DNA of 64,000 nt. Origin: JAWKVD01 sp041398225. GTDB lineage: Bacteria; Pseudomonadota; Alphaproteobacteria; Caulobacterales; Hyphomonadaceae. Positions 1-8,473 of the stretch are shown one piece after another; within the stretch, counting starts at the first letter, position 1; the number at the start of each line of letters is the position of its first letter. The notes beneath the pieces are model-generated. The model did not search any database. It was not told the origin of the DNA and saw only the letters and a list, made by a program, of their open reading frames with translations. The position numbers were made by a program, and so were the translations under genes. The stretch spans positions 1-64,000 of the forward strand of contig JAWKVD010000003.1 in the NCBI GenBank assembly GCA_041398225.1, read 5' to 3'.

Positions 1-430
1 GGCGGGCGGTCTGCATGGTGATGGTGGAGCCGCCGGAGACGATGCGTCCCGCCGAAACGGCCGAACTGGCCGCGCGCACGATCGCCAGCGGATCGACGCC
101 GCCATGCTGGCGGAAGCGCTTGTCCTCATAGGCCAGCAGGGCGCGGACGAAGGCGGGGTCGATCTCGTCGAGATGCGCGCGCATGCGCCATTTGCCGTCG
201 TCGACCGGATAGGCCCTGAGGACCGCGCCGCGTTCGTCGGTGACGACGGCGGACACGTGCTGCACGCGATCCATCGGCGGCGGAAACGCCAGGTCCAGCA
301 GGACCAGCGGCGCGAGCACGTAGACGACCACCAGCGCAATGCGCCGCCACCATTCGGGCGGCCACCAGAGACGTGGCCACCCGAGGCTAGGCCGCCGAAC
401 GGTTCGGCGAAGCTTGGCGAGCGCGTCCAT
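1..430 (-). CDS. pbpC: Penicillin-binding protein 1C, N-terminal part (runs off the window)
   Basis: Partial gene for a bifunctional peptidoglycan glycosyltransferase/transpeptidase; only about the first 143 codons are present. Reading from the ATG at 430, a short basic cytoplasmic segment is followed by one membrane anchor (about residues 31-48), then the start of the GT51 domain: EDKRFRQHGGVDP with the catalytic Glu, and GGSTITMQTAR. The start codon shares its A with the TGA of the alpha-2-macroglobulin gene, so the two are translationally coupled, the usual A2M-pbpC pairing. PBP1C is thought to repair cell wall after a breach. The transpeptidase part lies outside the window. Confidence 0.93.
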   Translation of the reverse strand, partial: MDALAKLRRTVRRPSLGWPRLWWPPEWWRRIALVVVYVLAPLVLLDLAFPPPMDRVQHVSAVVTDERGAVLRAYPVDDGKWRMRAHLDEIDPAFVRALLAYEDKRFRQHGGVDPLAIVRAASSAVSAGRIVSGGSTITMQTAR

Positions 431-3400
431 CAGTTCCTTGGGGCGATCGTGATCCTGGAGGCGTCAGACCGGGCGAAGGTGTCGGGGCGGTACATGTCCT
501 CGGCCACCGCGCCGGGCATCGCGAACGTGCCGGGCGTCACCGCGCGGACCACGTAGGCGAGGGTTTCGGCGTTGCGGTCGAAGAGGTCGATGGCCGCCAC
601 GAAACGGTCGTCGCGGGCTTCGGCGATCTTGGGCGAAGCGATGTCGCCCAGGAAGGCGTAGGCCCGGCTGTCGTCCGGCCGCAGGACGCCTTCGATCTCG
701 AAGCCCGCCGGAAGCAGGTCCGCGATAATCGCCGGCGTGGTGCGGTTTTCCGATCCGAGAACGGTGATGGCGATGATGACGCGATCACCCTGACGGAAGC
801 TCGCGCCGTCGATCGCGCGGCCGGTCGGCGTCCACAATTGCTTGCGGACGAACATGCCGTCGGCGGCGGGCGGCGGCGCGCTGGAGGGATTGCCGTGGGC
901 GATGCTGGTGATCCAGACCGGATTGGAGCCGGTGTTGGTGAAGCTCGCCGGGCGGCCGATCTGGCTCTCGTCGATCTTCCACGCGCGTCCGTCGCTGAGG
1001 ACGCTGGCGGCGCCCTGGGTGGTGACCGTCACGTCGCTGGAGCCGCCGGACAGGGCGTGCGCCGCAAGCAGCAGGAACGCCTTTTCCTGAGTGGTCAGCC
1101 GGTCGGGCTCGGGCAGGTCGCGCGCGGTGCGGTCGGCCAGCGCCTGCACCCGGTCGGCGTCCTTCACTTCGGCGGCCAGCGCCAGAACGCCGGCGAGATC
1201 GCGCCGCGTCGTCTGGTACCAGTCGCCGCTGTTCTGATAGCCGAGCGCCTGCTGCGCCCTGTCGAACGCCGATTTCGAGCGCGCCTTGTCGCCGATCATG
1301 TTCAACGCCGCGCCGATCTGCGCCCGCGCCAGCGGGCTGGAAATGCGGCTCATGCGTTCGTCGTGGAGGTAGCGCAGGCGCGACTTGTCCATCCGGCCCG
1401 CGCGCGCCAGCACGTAGGCGGCGTAGGCGATCGAGCGGTCCATCAGCTTCTGGCCGGTGTCGTTGTTCCAGCGGCTTTCATAGACGTCGAAGTCGTAGGC
1501 GGTGGACCAGCGGCTTTCGCGGATGGCGATCTCCTCAAGCGCGTCGTAGGCGCGATCCATCGCGGCGTCGGGCACGACATAGCCGGCGGCCTTGGCGCGC
1601 GCGAGGAAGTCGGTCGCGTAGGCGCCGAGCCAGGGCGTGGCCGAGCGGTCGCCGATCCGCCAGAGGCCGATCGCGCCGTCCGCGCTTTGCCGGTTGAGCA
1701 GGGTGGAGACCGCTTCCTGCACCTGGTTGTGCAACGCGTCCGGCGCCTTGCGGCCCGCCAGCGCCGCCATCTGGTCGGCGTAGAGCAGGGGCATGGCGCG
1801 GCTGACGGTTTGTTCGGTGCAGCCATAGGGGTAGCGGTCGAGCGAGTCGAACAGGGCGGCGGCGTCCATCGGGATGGCGGACGCCGAGACCTGCACATAG
1901 CCCGAACCCGGCACGAAGGTGGCCAGCGCGTTCGTCGCCGGAGAGAAGGTCTCACCGGGCTGGAGCGTGCGGCGCGTGACGTAGCTGGCTGGCAGGTAGG
2001 GCGAGCGCGTTTCGATCGGATAGCTGTGCGAGACGGCGTATCCGCCGGGGCCTTTCACGCTCAACTGGATGTTCGAAACGCCCGCCGCGCGCGTGCTGAT
2101 GCTGGTTGAGAGGTCGCTGCGCTGCTTGGCGGCGATCTGCGCGCTGAGCGTCAGGTCGCTGGCCGAGACCGGACCGTCCGATGCGAGCGTCGCCTGGAAC
2201 TGGCCCGCCGGAGCTTCGACATTGTCGATGGTCACGGTGGCGACCGCCTCGTCGCCCGGCGCGAGGAAGCGCGGCAGGATGAGTTCGGCGGGCGCGATGT
2301 CGCGAACGGTCAGCGGCTGGGACGCCGCGCCGAGGCCGGTGTCCGACCACGCAACGGCCATCAGGCGCAGTTCGCCGTTGAAGTCCGGAACGTCGATGCT
2401 GACGGTGGCCTTGCCCGACTTGTCGAGCTGCACCGGGCCGGAGAACAGCGCCACGGTCTTGGTCGGCACGACGGAGAGACCGGCGCCGCCGATCTGGTCG
2501 CCGCCCGAGCGGGCCTGAGCCGCCGCGCCCTGGTTGGGATCGAGCAGGCGGCCATAGTCGTCATGCAGATCGACGCCGAGGCGGCGCTTGCCGAAGAAGT
2601 ATTTCACCGGGTCGGGCGATTTGAAGCCGGTGAGCAGCAACACGCCTTCGTCGACGGCCGCGACCGTGACATAGGCGCCTTCGCGCACGGGGCCGGAGGT
2701 CGCTTCGACCTGAAGGTCGAGTTTGGAGTTGGGCCGCAGGATTTCGGGCGCGGTCATCTTGAGATCGAAGGTGCGCGGTTTCATGTCGACCGAAACGTGC
2801 GCCACGCCGACGGCGCGGCGCGGTTTGGGGCGCTCCACCGGATCGCGCGGCGTGTAGACGCTCGCCATGATGTAGACGCCGGCGCCCCAGTCCTTGGTCA
2901 CGGGCAGCTTCACGCGGGCGCCGCCCGCCTTCACGCTGAGCGTGCGGGTGGTGATGACGTTTTCGGAGGCGATGACGATCTCGGCTTCGCCGTCGTAGGG
3001 CGGCATGAGGCCGATCTCGATCGTCTTGCCGACTTCGGGAAGCGTGTCGGGAACCTCGATGCGCACCTGATCGGGCGCGTCGACGCCATCCTGCGCCTGA
3101 CCGCCCCAGCCGGCCCAGAAGCCATAGCTGGCTTCGGCGCCGGTCGCGGCTTCGGTCAGCAGCAATTCATAGTCGCCCCAGTCGAGCGCGCGCGTTTCGA
3201 TGCGCGCCGTCTGTCCTTCGGCGATGCGCGCCGTGCCGGTTTCGACCTCGACGACCTCGCGCGAGCGGCGCCACTGCCACTGGCCGCCGCCTTCGCGGTA
3301 CCAGTCGTATTTCCAGTCGATGCGAACCAGACGCCAGTTCACCGCGCCGGATTTCTGCGCGCCCATCGCGTCGACCGACACGATGTCGAAGGCCGCCGGC

Positions 3401-5322
3401 TTGCTCTCCTCGGCGGACTGGTCGAAGGCGGGCTTCACGCCGAGATAGCGGTTGTTGGGGCGATAGGGGACGCGAACGTCGTCGCGAACCGCGCGGCCGC
3501 CGGGCTCGACGGCGCTGACCACGACGCGGAAGCGCAGCGGACGCGAGGAGCCGTTTCCGGCCTCGCGCGCGGCCAGCATCAGGCTGGCGTGACCGGAGCC
3601 GTCGGTCGTTGCGTCCGGGGTTTCGAACGTGGTGTCGCGGAACTCCTCGTCATGGCGTCCGAAGCGGAAGTCTTTCAGCTTGGGGAAGGGCGAGGGATCG
3701 GCTTCGACGCGCACGTCGCCTTCAACCGGCAGGCCGGCGCCGGGCGCGCCATAGAGGAAGCGCACGTCGGCGTTGATGGTGCGGGTCTGGCCCGCGCGCA
3801 TCGGCGTTTCGTCGTCGGCGTTCACCGTCAGGGCGATGCGCTGGGGAACGAAGTCCTCGACCGAGAAGCTGGCCGAGCCGACTTCGCCGACGCCGTCGAC
3901 CTGAGCGGCCATGCGCCAGCTTCCGCGCGCGGCGGCCCTGGGAACGGCGAAGTCGAAGCGGACGGCGCCGGCGTCTTCGGCTTTGTCGAAGCGCGTGCGG
4001 CCGGCTTCGATGCCGTTCGGGGCGTAGACCACAAGCGCGCCGGCGCGGTCCTTGAGGGCGTTGGCGGTCGCGTCGCGGATCAGGGCGGTCGCCTTGACGG
4101 TTTCGCCGGGCCTGTAGATGCCGCGATCGAAATAGACATAGGCGTCGGCCTGTCCGGCGGGCGAGCGGCCCCCGACATCACGCTCGGTGAGATCGGTGGG
4201 CGAACGGTCGAGATCGAGGACCGCGAAGTCTCCGTTCTCGGCGTAGGCCATGATCAGGCGCGGCGCCATCGGTCCGTCGCCGTGGACGGCGGGGCCGGGG
4301 AAGCTGACATGACCGTCGCGATCGCTGGTTCCGGTCGCGAGGATCTCGTTGTTGCGCGCCACGAGCTGCAGCTCGACGCCGCGCTGGGGCTTGGCCGATT
4401 GCAGCGAGCGGACCGTGGTGGTGACGCCGTCCTCGCCGGTGTAGCTGGTCAGCGCGAGGTCGGTGATGACCAGCCAGCGCTTGGCGCGCGCGCCGCGATC
4501 CACGATCTTGCCGGTCGCGTCGGCCTGGTTGAGTTCGATGAAGTAGGCGCCGGCCTGAAGGCGGGGGATGGCCGTGGCGATCGGGAAGACGGTGATCTTC
4601 GGAGAATTGGGCGAGCCGACCGTGTCCATCTCGCCTTCCCAGACCGGTTCGAGCAGTTCGTCCGGTTCGGAGTTGTAGTCCATCCAGCCATAGTCGCCGG
4701 CCTGCACGGCGAAGCCGGAGGTGATGGTCTTGAAGGCCAGCGCGCGATCGGTGACGCGCGAAACGGTGACGTGCACCTTGTCGGCGTTGACGGTCTGGAT
4801 GGCGAGGCCGTCGGCCTCGACGCGCGGAAGGATCACGCCGTCGCCGCTGAAGCCGACGAAGGAGGGGCGGTCGCCGAACTCGATGCGGACGGTTTCGTCG
4901 AAGGCGATGCTGCGGCCGTCCTGAGCGGGCAGGCCGGAGCGGATGGTCAATTCGCGCGGCTGGCCGAAGGTGAGCCCGCCGATGCAGAGATTGGCGCCCT
5001 TGACGCTGAGCGCGACCGGGCCGCCGCGATCCATCTCGACATAGGGGCTGTAGTCTTTTTCCTCGTCGAGCGTGGAGGAGAAGGTGAGGCAGGCGCGCGG
5101 GAGGTTTTCGCTGACGTCGATGGCGTAGCGGACGAATTCGAAGTCGCGGGAGCTTTGCGTCGCGGCGCGGCGAGCGTTCTCCGCGCGCTGGGTGAGTTGC
5201 GGGCCGTCGGGACCGTCGCGCAGCTCTGCGGCCTTGTCGCCTCCGCCGCAAGCGGTGAGCGCGGCCATGGCCAACGACGCGGCGCCGAACGCGATAGCGC
5301 GCAGAATGCCCTGTTTGCTCAC
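430..5322 (-). CDS. Alpha-2-macroglobulin family lipoprotein with thioester
   Basis: Large (1630 aa) periplasmic protease trap. A signal peptide ends in the lipobox LTAC (Cys25), so it is lipid-anchored. The thioester motif CTEQ is at about residues 1168-1171 within YPYGCTEQ, so this is the thioester-bearing (YfhM-type) class rather than the thioester-less YfaS type. The rest fits repeated macroglobulin beta domains followed by an alpha/alpha toroid. Known role of the family: it covalently captures proteases that reach the periplasm and works with PBP1C, whose gene overlaps its stop codon by one base. The length is normal for the family and no disruption is seen. A membrane target of the N-terminal acyl chain (inner versus outer) cannot be decided here. 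Confidence 0.95.
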   Translation of the reverse strand: MSKQGILRAIAFGAASLAMAALTACGGGDKAAELRDGPDGPQLTQRAENARRAATQSSRDFEFVRYAIDVSENLPRACLTFSSTLDEEKDYSPYVEMDRGGPVALSVKGANLCIGGLTFGQPRELTIRSGLPAQDGRSIAFDETVRIEFGDRPSFVGFSGDGVILPRVEADGLAIQTVNADKVHVTVSRVTDRALAFKTITSGFAVQAGDYGWMDYNSEPDELLEPVWEGEMDTVGSPNSPKITVFPIATAIPRLQAGAYFIELNQADATGKIVDRGARAKRWLVITDLALTSYTGEDGVTTTVRSLQSAKPQRGVELQLVARNNEILATGTSDRDGHVSFPGPAVHGDGPMAPRLIMAYAENGDFAVLDLDRSPTDLTERDVGGRSPAGQADAYVYFDRGIYRPGETVKATALIRDATANALKDRAGALVVYAPNGIEAGRTRFDKAEDAGAVRFDFAVPRAAARGSWRMAAQVDGVGEVGSASFSVEDFVPQRIALTVNADDETPMRAGQTRTINADVRFLYGAPGAGLPVEGDVRVEADPSPFPKLKDFRFGRHDEEFRDTTFETPDATTDGSGHASLMLAAREAGNGSSRPLRFRVVVSAVEPGGRAVRDDVRVPYRPNNRYLGVKPAFDQSAEESKPAAFDIVSVDAMGAQKSGAVNWRLVRIDWKYDWYREGGGQWQWRRSREVVEVETGTARIAEGQTARIETRALDWGDYELLLTEAATGAEASYGFWAGWGGQAQDGVDAPDQVRIEVPDTLPEVGKTIEIGLMPPYDGEAEIVIASENVITTRTLSVKAGGARVKLPVTKDWGAGVYIMASVYTPRDPVERPKPRRAVGVAHVSVDMKPRTFDLKMTAPEILRPNSKLDLQVEATSGPVREGAYVTVAAVDEGVLLLTGFKSPDPVKYFFGKRRLGVDLHDDYGRLLDPNQGAAAQARSGGDQIGGAGLSVVPTKTVALFSGPVQLDKSGKATVSIDVPDFNGELRLMAVAWSDTGLGAASQPLTVRDIAPAELILPRFLAPGDEAVATVTIDNVEAPAGQFQATLASDGPVSASDLTLSAQIAAKQRSDLSTSISTRAAGVSNIQLSVKGPGGYAVSHSYPIETRSPYLPASYVTRRTLQPGETFSPATNALATFVPGSGYVQVSASAIPMDAAALFDSLDRYPYGCTEQTVSRAMPLLYADQMAALAGRKAPDALHNQVQEAVSTLLNRQSADGAIGLWRIGDRSATPWLGAYATDFLARAKAAGYVVPDAAMDRAYDALEEIAIRESRWSTAYDFDVYESRWNNDTGQKLMDRSIAYAAYVLARAGRMDKSRLRYLHDERMSRISSPLARAQIGAALNMIGDKARSKSAFDRAQQALGYQNSGDWYQTTRRDLAGVLALAAEVKDADRVQALADRTARDLPEPDRLTTQEKAFLLLAAHALSGGSSDVTVTTQGAASVLSDGRAWKIDESQIGRPASFTNTGSNPVWITSIAHGNPSSAPPPAADGMFVRKQLWTPTGRAIDGASFRQGDRVIIAITVLGSENRTTPAIIADLLPAGFEIEGVLRPDDSRAYAFLGDIASPKIAEARDDRFVAAIDLFDRNAETLAYVVRAVTPGTFAMPGAVAEDMYRPDTFARSDASRITIAPRN

Positions 5323-5440
5323 GGAAGTCCTCCCTATGCCCCTCGCGGGACAGTATTCCTTTGTTAGCTTGCAGGGAAAGGGGCGGGCATGTGGCGAAGC
5401 TGTGGGAAGTGTAATTTATTCGCGGCGGACGCCTGAGGCC

Positions 5441-6622
5441 TCAGCAGTGCTGGCCCGCCGCCCATCCCGACGACCACGCCCACTGGAAGTTGTAGCCGCC
5501 CAGCCAGCCGGTGACGTCGACGCATTCGCCTATGAAGTAGAGACCGGGCGCCGTACGCGCCTCCATTGTGCGCGAGGACAGGTCGTTGGTGTCGACGCCG
5601 CCCAGCGTGACCTCGGCGGTGCGCCAGCCTTCCGTTCCGAGCGGGCGAATCGTCCAGGCGTGGATGGCGTCCGCGACGGTCCTGAGTTTGGCGTCGGACA
5701 GATCGGCCAGGCGGGCTTCGCCCAGGGTCCGCTCGGCGGTCTGCGCGGCGAGGCGTTTGGGCAGGATGGCGCCGAGCGCGTTCGGCAGGGTCAGTTTCGG
5801 GCGTTCGGCGCGCATCGCCTTGAGTTCGTCGAAGGCCGAGCGGCCATGCGCCAGATCGATCACGATGTCCTCGCCCTCGCGCCAGTAGGACGAGGCCTGA
5901 AGCACGGCGGGCCCGGAAAGTCCGCGATGGGTGAACAACAGCGCCTCCACGAAGGCGGCGCCGCCGGCCTGCACGCGGGATTCGACCGACACGCCCGACA
6001 GCTCGGCGAGCTTGGGCAGAAGCGGGTCGCCGAAGGTGAAGGGAACGAGCGCCGGGCGGGGCTGGATGACGTTGAGGCCGAAGTCGCGGGCGATCTCGTA
6101 GGCGTATCCGGTGGCGCCCATTTTGGGGATCGACTTGCCGCCTGTGGCGATGACCAGGGACGCCGCGCCGATCGGTCCGGCGCTGGTCTCGACCGTCCAC
6201 TCATCGCCGGTCCGGGAGACTTTGGCGGGGGCGACGCCCAGCCTGAGTTCGGCGCCGGCGGAGCGCAGGTCCGACAGAAGCATGTCGATGATTTCGGCGG
6301 AGCGCCCGTCGCAGAACAATTGTCCGAGGGTTTTCTCGTGGAAGGCGACGCCATGCGCCTTCACCCGTTCGATGAAATCGTGCTGCGTGAAGCGCTTCAG
6401 CGCTGAGACGCAAAACATCGGATTGCTGGAGAGGAACGCTTTCGGCGAGCAATGAATGTTGGTGAAATTGCACCGTCCGCCGCCGGAGATGCGAATCTTC
6501 TCGGCGGGCTTTTCGGCGTGGTCGATGACGCAGACGCGCCGTCCGCGCCGTCCCGCCTCGATCGCGCACATCAGACCGGCGGCGCCGGCGCCGATGACCA
6601 GAACGTCGTATGAAGTCTTCAT
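5441..6622 (-). CDS. NAD(P)/FAD-dependent oxidoreductase, BaiN/HI0933 (YhiN) family
   Basis: A 393-aa flavoprotein. The N-terminal dinucleotide fold shows VIGAGAAGLMCAIEAGRRG, followed by the family signature ISGGGRCNFTN (about residues 46-56). The C-terminus closes the FAD domain with GLYFIGECVDVTGWLGGYN. Family members are cytosolic flavoproteins of poorly defined substrate; BaiN of gut clostridia was proposed to act on bile-acid intermediates, which should not be assumed here. It stands alone between the A2M gene (118 bp away, same strand) and the oppositely oriented prepilin peptidase gene. It is intact and of normal length. Confidence 0.9.
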   Translation of the reverse strand: MKTSYDVLVIGAGAAGLMCAIEAGRRGRRVCVIDHAEKPAEKIRISGGGRCNFTNIHCSPKAFLSSNPMFCVSALKRFTQHDFIERVKAHGVAFHEKTLGQLFCDGRSAEIIDMLLSDLRSAGAELRLGVAPAKVSRTGDEWTVETSAGPIGAASLVIATGGKSIPKMGATGYAYEIARDFGLNVIQPRPALVPFTFGDPLLPKLAELSGVSVESRVQAGGAAFVEALLFTHRGLSGPAVLQASSYWREGEDIVIDLAHGRSAFDELKAMRAERPKLTLPNALGAILPKRLAAQTAERTLGEARLADLSDAKLRTVADAIHAWTIRPLGTEGWRTAEVTLGGVDTNDLSSRTMEARTAPGLYFIGECVDVTGWLGGYNFQWAWSSGWAAGQHC

Positions 6623-6736
6623 CGCGCCTCTGTGGGCCGCTTTTCGATCCGACGCCAGTGCCGGTTGAGGCGGCGCGCTTGGCGAATGCGGGCGTCGGCG
6701 CTAATCAGCGCGCAGTTTCACCTGCTTCGGGTCTTC

Positions 6737-7324
6737 ATGCCGGGCGCGCGCTTCTCGTCCCTCAGTCTCAGGCCGCCGCTGGCGGCGGTTGCGCTGCTAT
6801 TGGCCGCGATGCTGATCGCGACGCAGGTCGCGTGGGGCCGGGACGGGTATCTGGCCGCCGGCGCCCTGCTTGCGCTGGGGCTGTGCTGGGGGTCGGTGAT
6901 CGACATCGACCGCATGATGCTTCCGGACGCGATCACGCTGGGACTGGCGGGCGTCGGGCTCGCGGTGTCGCTGGCGGGCGGCTCGCATGCGTTCGTTTCA
7001 AGCGCCATCGGCTGTGCGGTCGGCCTGCTGGTCAGTCTCGGGCTCGCCGAGGGGTATCGCCGTTTGCGCGGCCGCGACGGGCTGGGGGGCGGCGATATCA
7101 AGCTGTTGGCCGCCGCCGGCGCGTGGCTGGGATGGGAAGGACTTCCCGCCGCCGTTCTGATTGCGACGTCGGCCGCGATCGTCTTCATCCTGGGCGGGGC
7201 GGCGCTTCGGCGGCGTCGTCCGGATGCGGCCGGACAGATCGCGTTCGGGCCGTTCATCGCGGTGGGGATCTGGGTTGTGTGGCTGGGCGGCGCGTCGGTG
7301 CTGGGCGTTCTGGCGTTTCGCTGA
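6737..7324 (+). CDS. gspO: Short prepilin peptidase (A24 aspartic peptidase domain only)
   Basis: Inner-membrane aspartyl protease expected to cleave the N-terminal leaders of the GspG/H/I/J/K pseudopilins encoded across the way. The two catalytic segments are visible: IDIDRMMLPDAIT (about residues 55-67) and GLGGGDIKLLA further on, each with its Asp. Several hydrophobic helices surround them. With the ATG at 6737 it has 195 aa; in-frame starts at 6632 (GTG) and 6686 (ATG) exist, but they add only a basic stretch. The N-terminal cysteine-rich methyltransferase domain of classical GspO/PilD is absent, so it resembles the CpaA-type short peptidases. It is convergent with the last gene of the secretion island. 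Confidence 0.85.
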   Translation: MPGARFSSLSLRPPLAAVALLLAAMLIATQVAWGRDGYLAAGALLALGLCWGSVIDIDRMMLPDAITLGLAGVGLAVSLAGGSHAFVSSAIGCAVGLLVSLGLAEGYRRLRGRDGLGGGDIKLLAAAGAWLGWEGLPAAVLIATSAAIVFILGGAALRRRRPDAAGQIAFGPFIAVGIWVVWLGGASVLGVLAFR

Positions 7325-7339
7325 GATCACAAAAGAGAA

Positions 7340-7361
7340 GGGCGGACCCGAGGGTCCGCCC
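7340..7361 (-). terminator. Rho-independent terminator between convergent genes
   Basis: Perfect inverted repeat GGGCGGACCC / GGGTCCGCCC with a minimal loop. On the minus strand it is followed by a U-rich stretch (TTCTCTTTTG), so it should terminate the TonB-like gene that ends at 7398. On the plus strand no T-run follows, so termination of the peptidase gene is less certain. Confidence 0.75.
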
Positions 7362-7397
7362 AACGGCGCTCTTCCATGACGAAAGGTGCGGCCGAAC

Positions 7398-7790
7398 CTA
7401 GTGGAGGTCGCCTGCGATCTCGCCGGAGACCGGCGGGCTGATCGTCCAGCGGATCGTCATCACCGCGTCCTGAGCGGCGCTGTCGAAGCTGAAGTCGCGC
7501 GTCGCGCGCAGCGCTTCCTTGCGGAAATCCGCCGACGAGCAGGCGAGAACCCGCACATCCTGCGCATCGCCGTCCGCCGTCACGTCGAACTGAAGGCTGC
7601 AACTGCCATTCTGCCTGCGCATCGCGGCGCCCGAAGGATAGCGGACCTCCTCGGCGGAGACGGGTTGAACGCCCGAACTCACTTCGATGGCGTAGGGGCG
7701 CGCATCGGAGGTTTGGGGTTCTGCGACGGCTGCTGCGATCGGCATCACGCACGAGGCGGCAAGACCCAGAGTGACATGTAACAGTTTCAT
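7398..7790 (-). CDS. Small secreted TonB C-terminal-domain-like protein
   Basis: A 130-aa protein starting at the ATG at 7790 (MKLLHVTLG). It has a signal peptide with probable cleavage after AAAVA near residue 23. The mature part looks like a lone TonB C-terminal fold: VRYPSGAAMRRQNGSC, then LQFDVTADGDAQDVRVLAC, with two cysteines that could form a disulfide. There is no membrane anchor or proline-rich periplasmic spanner as in true TonB. It lies 185 bp downstream of the gsp operon's last gene, on the same strand, and its start codon sits inside a PhoB-box-like repeat array. Role unknown; it could assist or cap the plug of the nearby TonB-dependent receptor (inference). Confidence 0.75.
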   Translation of the reverse strand: MKLLHVTLGLAASCVMPIAAAVAEPQTSDARPYAIEVSSGVQPVSAEEVRYPSGAAMRRQNGSCSLQFDVTADGDAQDVRVLACSSADFRKEALRATRDFSFDSAAQDAVMTIRWTISPPVSGEIAGDLH

Positions 7791-7825
7791 GACAGCTATA
7801 TGACACATATATGACAGCATGTCAT
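7778..7825 (-). promoter_or_regulatory. PhoB-box-like repeat array across the start codon of the TonB-like gene
   Basis: Minus-strand half-sites CTGTCAT (7817-7811), GTGTCAT (7806-7800), CTGTCAT (7795-7789) and the weaker CTGTTAC (7784-7778) begin exactly 11 bp apart. That is the 7+4 bp spacing of the PhoB box. An inverted copy, ATGACA, lies just upstream (7825-7820), so ATGACA and TGTCAT flank 3 bp. The ATG of the gene (7790) falls in the third half-site. A normal activator site would lie upstream of the -10 region, so this one may repress, drive a leaderless transcript, or mean that the true start is further in. Confidence 0.6.
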
Positions 7826-7975
7826 CAACTGACGCTCCACGGGGCGGGGCGCAGTGAATTACTGAATTCTGGAAGTATTGCTGCGCTGCGGCAAATATTG
7901 TGGATCGGCTGTACCGATTTGCTTTTCAGAGCATTTTCGCCTGAGGGGCGAGCGGCGGGCGCGATGATTGCCGGA

Positions 7976-8473
7976 TCAGGGCGCCGCGCCGCAGGTCGCG
8001 ATCCCGACAACGGGGGTGATCACGGTTTCGCCGTTGGGGGCGGTGTAGGCGACCGTGCCGGATCGAATCATGGCGCCCGAGGCGGGGTCGCCCGCGTCCT
8101 CGAAGCGAACGTCGGAGATCAGCACCGAGCCGTCCTCGCCGCGATAGACCTGCCGTTCGGACTGGCCCGCGCGGACGGCGCCGGACACCTCAGCTCTCGG
8201 AAGGTTCAGCGTGGTTCCATGAACCCGGATGCGGCCGACCGCCGGCGCGTCGAACGCCGCCATCACCCGCGTGCCGCTGGTGTCCCGAGTAAGGAGGACC
8301 ATGGTGCAGGTTTTGGGATCGATTTCGAACGGCGGCAGGGGTTGAAGCGCCAGCTCGCCCGTGTCCGGCGTCGCGGCGATCTCTGTGCGGGCCGGGGCGG
8401 TCGAGCCGCATGCGCTCAGAAGGAGGCATGCGGCGGCGGACGGGACCAGCGCGGCGAGCAGGTTGCGGGTCAT
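7976..8473 (-). CDS. Lipoprotein of unknown function, last gene of the gsp operon
   Basis: A 165-aa protein with a signal peptide ending in the lipobox LLSAC (Cys about 22). The mature part is probably all-beta, with a short Ala/Pro/Thr linker after the lipidated Cys and three further features: DPKTCTMVLLTRD, a central SERQVYRGEDGSVLISDVR segment, and a C-terminal Cys (IATCGAAP) that could pair with the internal Cys. I do not recognise the family. Its ATG overlaps the gspN stop codon (ATGA), so it is co-translated with the secretion genes. It could act as a pilotin or accessory factor of the secretin; this is inference from position only. Confidence 0.75.
   Translation of the reverse strand: MTRNLLAALVPSAAACLLLSACGSTAPARTEIAATPDTGELALQPLPPFEIDPKTCTMVLLTRDTSGTRVMAAFDAPAVGRIRVHGTTLNLPRAEVSGAVRAGQSERQVYRGEDGSVLISDVRFEDAGDPASGAMIRSGTVAYTAPNGETVITPVVGIATCGAAP

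Noticed and set aside
2563..5367. A 934-codon open frame on the plus strand opposite the alpha-2-macroglobulin gene
   Set aside because: High-GC codon bias leaves the opposite strand open. The translation is low-complexity in Ala, Gly, Arg and Asp with no domain, while the minus frame gives a complete family protein with lipobox and thioester.
5432..5443. CTGAGGCCTCAG palindrome at the end of the BaiN-type gene
   Set aside because: It overlaps the stop codon, is isolated, and has no U-tract or repeated copy to support a terminator or operator role.
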